Below are positions 59,490 through 64,000 of a DNA stretch of 64,000 nucleotides, in pieces. The first letter of the stretch is position 1, and each line of letters starts with the position of its first letter. The translations under genes and the position numbers were made by a program. The DNA is from JAJPHW01 sp963799065 (GTDB taxonomy: Bacteria > Acidobacteriota > Terriglobia > Terriglobales > Acidobacteriaceae), in the NCBI GenBank assembly GCA_963799065.1, contig CAWCVJ010000001.1, positions 930,001-994,000 of the forward strand, written 5' to 3'. The notes beneath the pieces are model-generated. The model made no database searches. It saw nothing but the letters and a program-made list of their open reading frames with translations, and was not told where the DNA came from.

Positions 59490-60620
59490 TTACTTCTGTA
59501 AGGCGAACTGTTTTTCTCCTGGCGTCATCTGACGCCACAAACTCTCCAGATCGTCCGTCAGTCGCTGATTGTTAGGATCGCCGTGCAATGCCTTGGCGAA
59601 CCAGCGGTAAGCGATGGGCAAGTCGCGTCCCACACAGTGTCCGGTCGTATACATGGTGCCGAGAACGCTTTCTGCATGCGAGTTGGATTGCTGCGCAGCT
59701 GCGAGTAGACTCTTCTTCGCGCGGTCACAGTCGGGCGGCACACCGGTCCCATAAAGATATTTCTCGCCTTGCGCGGCCAACGCGGCGCCGGGAGAAGCAG
59801 GAACCGCGGTCGTGGCGACGTCCCCCTTGGGCTTCGCGGTTTTCACGCCTGGCGGAGGGGCAGGAGGGGATTCGGCGTCGGTAGCCGCTTCGGTCTTGGT
59901 GTTGTTGGCTGCCGTGGTCGAGTCTGGATTCTTCGCGCTCCGCGTCTCCCATTCGTCGCCTTTTGTCGCGGCATCGGTTGACGCAGGCGCCCGTTCGTCC
60001 CCACTCGCCTTGGTCGGCAATGGAGCTGAATACGGACTCGTGGTTGGCGCAGCGGAGGCTTTTTCCTCGGGTGGTTCATGGGTGGGGGGAATGGTTGAAG
60101 GAGAACCCTGCGAGGGGGACTGCGTCAATGGCGCGTACGAGGGGGGTACTGCTGGCGCGCCCGTGGCAGCAGCCGCACTATGATTAGCATTCGTGTCCGT
60201 GACGGCGAGAGTCGTTGTCCCGCGCATTCCCGCGAACCATGTTCGTAAGCCTTGCCGCCAATGCCAGCCCAACACTGCGAGCGCCGTTACAAGTAGCAAC
60301 AGTGCCACTTTCATTCGACCATGGTCAGTTATCGTCTCACCCTGTTCTTCCAGTAGATAGGATGCTTGCTTAACCGCGTCTTCCCGCGACTCAGGATTCG
60401 CGAGTCGTCCGCCCGGCGGTGCTTCCGATATATCGAGGAACGTTGGCCCGGTGTGAAGGTTGGCGGAAAGTTCTGATTCTTCCAACGAAGATTCTCGATG
60501 CAGAACCGAAACGTTCGTGGCCGCAGCATGTCTTTGATCGGGCAGAGGCGATCCGCACATGCCACAGAATTGATTCTGCGGCCCATTTTCGTACTCGCAC
60601 TTGGCGCAACGCCTGGGCAT
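59490..60620 (-). CDS. Zinc-ribbon, membrane-anchored Sel1/TPR protein
   Basis: 376 residues. N-terminal zinc ribbon (CAKCEYENGPQNQFCGMCG), one membrane span (ALLLLVTALAVLGWHW), a long Pro/Ala/Thr/Glu-rich low-complexity linker (about 150 residues) and a C-terminal part with Sel1-like repeats (YLYGTGVPPDCDRAKKSL and GTMYTTGHCVGRDLPIAYRWFAKALHG). Probably a scaffold at the inner membrane. No enzymatic motif. Confidence 0.8.
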   Translation of the reverse strand: MPRRCAKCEYENGPQNQFCGMCGSPLPDQRHAAATNVSVLHRESSLEESELSANLHTGPTFLDISEAPPGGRLANPESREDAVKQASYLLEEQGETITDHGRMKVALLLLVTALAVLGWHWRQGLRTWFAGMRGTTTLAVTDTNANHSAAAATGAPAVPPSYAPLTQSPSQGSPSTIPPTHEPPEEKASAAPTTSPYSAPLPTKASGDERAPASTDAATKGDEWETRSAKNPDSTTAANNTKTEAATDAESPPAPPPGVKTAKPKGDVATTAVPASPGAALAAQGEKYLYGTGVPPDCDRAKKSLLAAAQQSNSHAESVLGTMYTTGHCVGRDLPIAYRWFAKALHGDPNNQRLTDDLESLWRQMTPGEKQFALQK

Positions 60621-60884
60621 CTCGGTGACAATAAGTATATCTATTGAGATGATAGGTGCGACGTTACCGTTGGGTCTTCACTTTGCCTGCATCGATAAGC
60701 GGATTCGCTTTGACTCAACGGTGGTACACTCCGCAACATCGAAATGAATCGATGAGTGCTATTGCGCCCCGGTTTTGGCGCTGCAGCTTCACCTCACCCG
60801 TGCGCCGGCATTTCTGGATGATAACCAGTTCCAAAGACGGCTGCCTCCTGTGGAACCTGCGTAACCTGCTGCGCGGCAGGGTTA

Positions 60885-62567
60885 CTACTTGGGATTCGTG
60901 CTAAGAGAGTAAGCCGTTAGCGTAGGCGGGAGATTCTGTGCATCCAGCATCCAAGCTTGCCTATCGCGAAAATACTCTATCAACTCTCGATTCTCCTCCG
61001 CTCCCATATCGCGGGCCCAGACTATATGGGCGGCATCGATGTTCGACTTGTTATAAACCCAATCTTTCGCCCGGTTCGCGGGACCGCGACGCACAATGAT
61101 CAACTGTCCTCCCGGCATATGATCGAGCTCACGAATAATCTCGGCCCGTTCCCGGCTGCCCCGCGGCCACGTCGGCTCCAACGGGAAATGTGCGGCGATT
61201 GCCACGATGCGGAGCACGATCATACTCACGCCGATCACCGGCATCGCTCGCAGCAACGGCATCCCGATGTTTCGCGAACCCCGCTTCCAGAAGCGCATAT
61301 GCCGCATGCACTGAACCACGATCAAATAGAGCAGCGCGGTCGCTGGCGCGACGTAGTGCGGAAAAGTCCAAACTTCCACCAACAATCCTAGAAAGAAAAA
61401 TCCGCAAGCCCACAAGGGGAACCTGAATTTGCGGTCTCGCAGGACCCAGGGCAACGCCAGGAGAGGAATCGTCAGTGCCGCGCCCAGCAGCAGATTCCAA
61501 CCGCCTGTCAATTTGGTGAGAGTGCGATGTAGAAATCCGGCGAGAGTCCGGCTCTCAAGATACTGGCCGCCCTCCCACTTGACATAGAAGTCACGCAGAT
61601 CGGGATGTCGGTAGATTGGCTCGGGCCCTAATTTCTGCCAGACAAAATACGGCGCAACGGCGTAGGTCGCGCGGTCCACCTGGTAAGGCATGCGGAAGGG
61701 ACTTCCCGTGACCCTCCAAAAGTAATAGCCCATGCCAGCCGCCGTTATTCCCAGAACAAGAACTATCGGCAGAACGAAGCTGCGTAGGGCAACCGCCGTG
61801 CTGGGTCGGCCGCTTCCGGTTAACCACAACAGGACGGCCACGACAACGGGGATGGTGAACACCAATCCTTCATAGGGACGGCTGTTTGCCAGTATGGCGA
61901 CACCGATTCCCATGATTACTGCATTCGTCGCGCTTGGCTTTTTCTTAACCCGGGGCAAAGCACCGAGTACAAGTGCGCCGCCCAAGGCGGGCACAGAACC
62001 TCCCCAGTAGCTATTCATCCAATATCCAAAAATCCCAAGCCGGAGAGCGGCCAGCATCCCTCCAAACAGAGCCCATCCTGATGAAACCCAGCCTTGCAAG
62101 GCCCAGACGATCGCGGCGCACATGATAGACGTGCTTAGCAACACTCCGATCCAGGTATGCCCTAACAGCTGTCCCAACGCCAAGGTCAATCCTTGCGCTG
62201 GTGGGTACATGGACATATATGTAGGCTGCTGAATCACATGGAAGGTTTCAAAATGCACCCACATGGGATGAGTCGGATTGGTCAGCCTCCCGTGGGCAAA
62301 CGTGTCCGCTGCCAGGAGATAGCTGAACTCATCGTCGACCGCCGGCAATCGAGTACCCAGCAAGGGGATGAGGGCGGTTCGAGCACAAAGAGGCAACAAT
62401 CCAACAACGATGATGCAGAGAGGTTTTCGCCGAGATAATCTTAGAAGGAATTGTTCGATCAATCTAAGAATTGGAAATCCCGGCTTATCCCGTCGGAAAA
62501 GTACGATCCAGATGACGGCAGCAAGAACCGTGCCCACTTCGACGATCTGGTTCCAGTCTATCCCCAT
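60885..62567 (-). CDS. Large polytopic membrane protein, GT-C glycosyltransferase-like
   Basis: 560 residues, with about ten membrane helices. The first outer loop carries DDEFSYLLAADTFAHGRL (acidic residues Asp-Asp-Glu) followed by NPTHPMWVHFETFHVIQQPTYMSMYPP, which I recognise as common in Acidobacteriota glycosyltransferase-like proteins; a dolichyl/undecaprenyl-phosphate sugar donor is likely for this fold. Exact acceptor unknown. 21 bases after pfk on the same strand. Confidence 0.82.
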   Translation of the reverse strand: MGIDWNQIVEVGTVLAAVIWIVLFRRDKPGFPILRLIEQFLLRLSRRKPLCIIVVGLLPLCARTALIPLLGTRLPAVDDEFSYLLAADTFAHGRLTNPTHPMWVHFETFHVIQQPTYMSMYPPAQGLTLALGQLLGHTWIGVLLSTSIMCAAIVWALQGWVSSGWALFGGMLAALRLGIFGYWMNSYWGGSVPALGGALVLGALPRVKKKPSATNAVIMGIGVAILANSRPYEGLVFTIPVVVAVLLWLTGSGRPSTAVALRSFVLPIVLVLGITAAGMGYYFWRVTGSPFRMPYQVDRATYAVAPYFVWQKLGPEPIYRHPDLRDFYVKWEGGQYLESRTLAGFLHRTLTKLTGGWNLLLGAALTIPLLALPWVLRDRKFRFPLWACGFFFLGLLVEVWTFPHYVAPATALLYLIVVQCMRHMRFWKRGSRNIGMPLLRAMPVIGVSMIVLRIVAIAAHFPLEPTWPRGSRERAEIIRELDHMPGGQLIIVRRGPANRAKDWVYNKSNIDAAHIVWARDMGAEENRELIEYFRDRQAWMLDAQNLPPTLTAYSLSTNPK

Positions 62568-62588
62568 TACCCATTCGACCCTAACACG

Positions 62589-63620
62589 TTAATCCAGAAT
62601 GCCAGCGGCCACGTCCATCATTTCCTGATCGACGGTGCGATTGGTGGCGATGGCCTCAGCGAGAGGGACGGATACCAGCTTATTCCCGCGCAAAGCCGCC
62701 ATCGTGCCGAAGTCGCCCTTGTGAACCATGTCGATGGCGGCGAGTCCATAGCGGGTGGCCAGAACACGGTCGAAGGCGCTTGGCGAACCACCCCGCTGAA
62801 TGTGGCCGAGAACCACGGCGCGCGTCTCGAATCCCGTCAACTTTTCAATCTCCTGTGCCAAAGCATTGCCGACGCCGCCCAGCCGTGAGTGGCCAAATTC
62901 ATCTTTCCCCAAGTCCTTGAGATGTTGAGACGCCGCGTTCGCGAATTTTGCTCCCTCGGCGACCACCACTATGCTGAAATAGCGGCCCCGGGCGTGGCGA
63001 TTGCGAATTGTTTCTGCCACGTTGTCGATGTCGAAGGGCTGCTCAGGGATCAGAATCACGTCCGCCCCGCCGGCAATTCCGCTGTGGATGGCGATCCAGC
63101 CGGCATCGCGTCCCATCACCTCCACAATCATCACGCGGTTGTGGGCCTCCGCGGTCGTGTGCACGCGGTCGATCGCTTCGGTCGCGATGTTGACCGCGGT
63201 ATCGAAACCGAACGTGTAATCTGTGCCAGCCAGATCATTGTCGATGGTTTTGGGCACGCCCACCACCTTCATCCCTCGGTCGAACAATTTCTTGGCGACC
63301 GACAGGGTGTCGTCACCGCCGATGGCAATGAGAGCGTCAAGTCCTTCCTTCTTGATATTCGCTATGCAGATGTCGAGGCCATTTTCGCGCTTTGCCGGAT
63401 TGGTTCTCGAGGTGCGCAAAATCGTTCCACCGCGCGGGAGAATGCCCCCCACGGACTCGAGATCGAGAACCATCGTCTTGTCTTCAAGGACGCCGCGCCA
63501 GCCTTCCATGAAGCCGACGAACTCGTCTTGATAATGAAAAACTCCCTTGCGCACCACTGCGCGGATGACCGCGTTAAGTCCGGGGCAATCGCCGCCGCCC
63601 GTAAGAATGCCGATCTTCAT
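62589..63620 (-). CDS. Phosphofructokinase, probably pyrophosphate-dependent
   Basis: 343 residues from ATG 63620 (AGGAG before it). GGGDCPGLNAVIRAVV, the donor-site GGDDT with Asp104, and PKTIDND with Lys124; in characterised enzymes Asp at 104 and Lys at 124 go with pyrophosphate as donor, while ATP enzymes usually have Gly at 104. GRDAGWIAIHSG is also intact. It acts at the fructose-6-phosphate step of glycolysis. The donor assignment is inferred from these residues. Confidence 0.9.
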   Translation of the reverse strand: MKIGILTGGGDCPGLNAVIRAVVRKGVFHYQDEFVGFMEGWRGVLEDKTMVLDLESVGGILPRGGTILRTSRTNPAKRENGLDICIANIKKEGLDALIAIGGDDTLSVAKKLFDRGMKVVGVPKTIDNDLAGTDYTFGFDTAVNIATEAIDRVHTTAEAHNRVMIVEVMGRDAGWIAIHSGIAGGADVILIPEQPFDIDNVAETIRNRHARGRYFSIVVVAEGAKFANAASQHLKDLGKDEFGHSRLGGVGNALAQEIEKLTGFETRAVVLGHIQRGGSPSAFDRVLATRYGLAAIDMVHKGDFGTMAALRGNKLVSVPLAEAIATNRTVDQEMMDVAAGILD

Positions 63621-63873
63621 GGACCGCTCCTATAATCTCCGTTGAACCTCACCCCTTATACAGCGGCGAGCCACGCGAGTGAACTGCTTGTGGAATTAGA
63701 ATCCGGAACAAGCAGAATAACATCAGTACTTTGCAAATTCGTGAGGAAAATCGTTTTTGTAATAGGGGTCTACGGAATGACCAGACCTAGGCGGTCTGGT
63801 TTGACAGCGTTTCTCAATCAGAAACGTGGGCCCACGCGGGGAAGCACGATCCCTTACCGGGACTGCACTCTTA

Positions 63874-64000
63874 CTACTGCACCATGGCCGAGCCGGTGAA
63901 GGCCGTGGTCGATGGCAGGCTGGGCTTTGCCATGAAGAAGTCGTGCTGGTAGAGGTTGTGATACATGCGTCCGGCGAGTTCCGCGGCTTTGGGGCCGAAC
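63874..64000 (-). CDS. C-terminal end of an unidentified gene (partial)
   Basis: An open frame entering from the right edge on the minus strand ends at TAG 63874-63876, followed at once by TAA. The visible 41 residues include ELAGRMYHNLYQHDFFMAKP and end TTAFTGSAMVQ. No family could be assigned from this tail. The 253 bases between it and pfk hold no convincing gene. Confidence 0.5.
   Translation of the reverse strand, partial: FGPKAAELAGRMYHNLYQHDFFMAKPSLPSTTAFTGSAMVQ

Noticed and set aside
63642..63899. Plus-strand open frame after pfk
   Set aside because: No ribosome binding site or family, and the end overlaps the partial gene on the minus strand.
1..64000. CRISPR arrays, insertion sequences and prophage genes
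   Set aside because: No short regularly spaced repeats, no transposase reading frames and no phage structural genes were seen.

Overview
The window looks like a chromosomal segment of an Acidobacteriota bacterium (Terriglobia/Koribacter-like). This is an inference from the gene set: PDZ-membrane-GAF signalling proteins, a tandem DUF507 pair, several GT-C-type membrane proteins, a SpoIIE phosphatase, and Gram-negative envelope genes (mlaE/mlaF, kdsD, a DUF481 outer-membrane protein). No rRNA or complete tRNA is present. Genes are densely packed on both strands.

Bases 1 to about 8150 are an accessory island. A partial gene, a conserved hypothetical and a small serine recombinase overlap one another at the left edge. 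Two PD-(D/E)XK-like nucleases follow. Next comes an unusual restriction-modification locus: two same-length paralogous BstXI-like restriction enzymes sit on either side of one N6-adenine-type methyltransferase, with a small open reading frame just before the methyltransferase and a DCD-domain-like protein at the head of the cluster. A membrane-anchored coiled-coil protein closes the island. At 8133-8150 there is an 18-base match to a tRNA-Ser 3' end without the rest of the tRNA, which could be an integration scar.

Bases 8388-23612 are mostly housekeeping and envelope genes: a SpoIIE phosphatase, aqpZ, a DUF481 protein, a metallo-beta-lactamase-fold hydrolase, glycerate 2-kinase, two alpha/beta hydrolases, an M20 peptidase, a thioredoxin-domain (DUF255) protein broken by a one-base frameshift in an A7 run, and a DUF58 protein. 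Among them, at 19736-19948, lies the most unusual gene in the window. It encodes a 70-residue exported peptide made of a 25-residue signal sequence and three exact-length 15-residue repeats, with its own promoter and terminator.

Bases 23898-33211 carry a histidine kinase/NtrC-type regulator pair, mlaE-mlaF, convergent kdsD, thiC and a ParD/ParE-like toxin-antitoxin pair. Bases 33225-43837 carry recJ, the DUF507 pair, queG, a TPR protein, uxs and ugd. Bases 43100-46206 hold two LuxR-type regulators whose receiver domains have lost the phospho-acceptor aspartate, flanking an ExeA-like ATPase that is itself frameshifted.

Bases 46213-51646 form one operon converting 4-hydroxybenzoate via protocatechuate into 3-oxoadipate (pcaH, pcaG, pcaB, pcaD, pcaC, a thioesterase, pobA). 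The right end carries exported msrA and msrB, alpha-glucan phosphorylase, NDH-2, a sigma/anti-sigma pair, two large membrane proteins and a phosphofructokinase whose active-site residues (Asp104, Lys124) predict pyrophosphate as phosphate donor.
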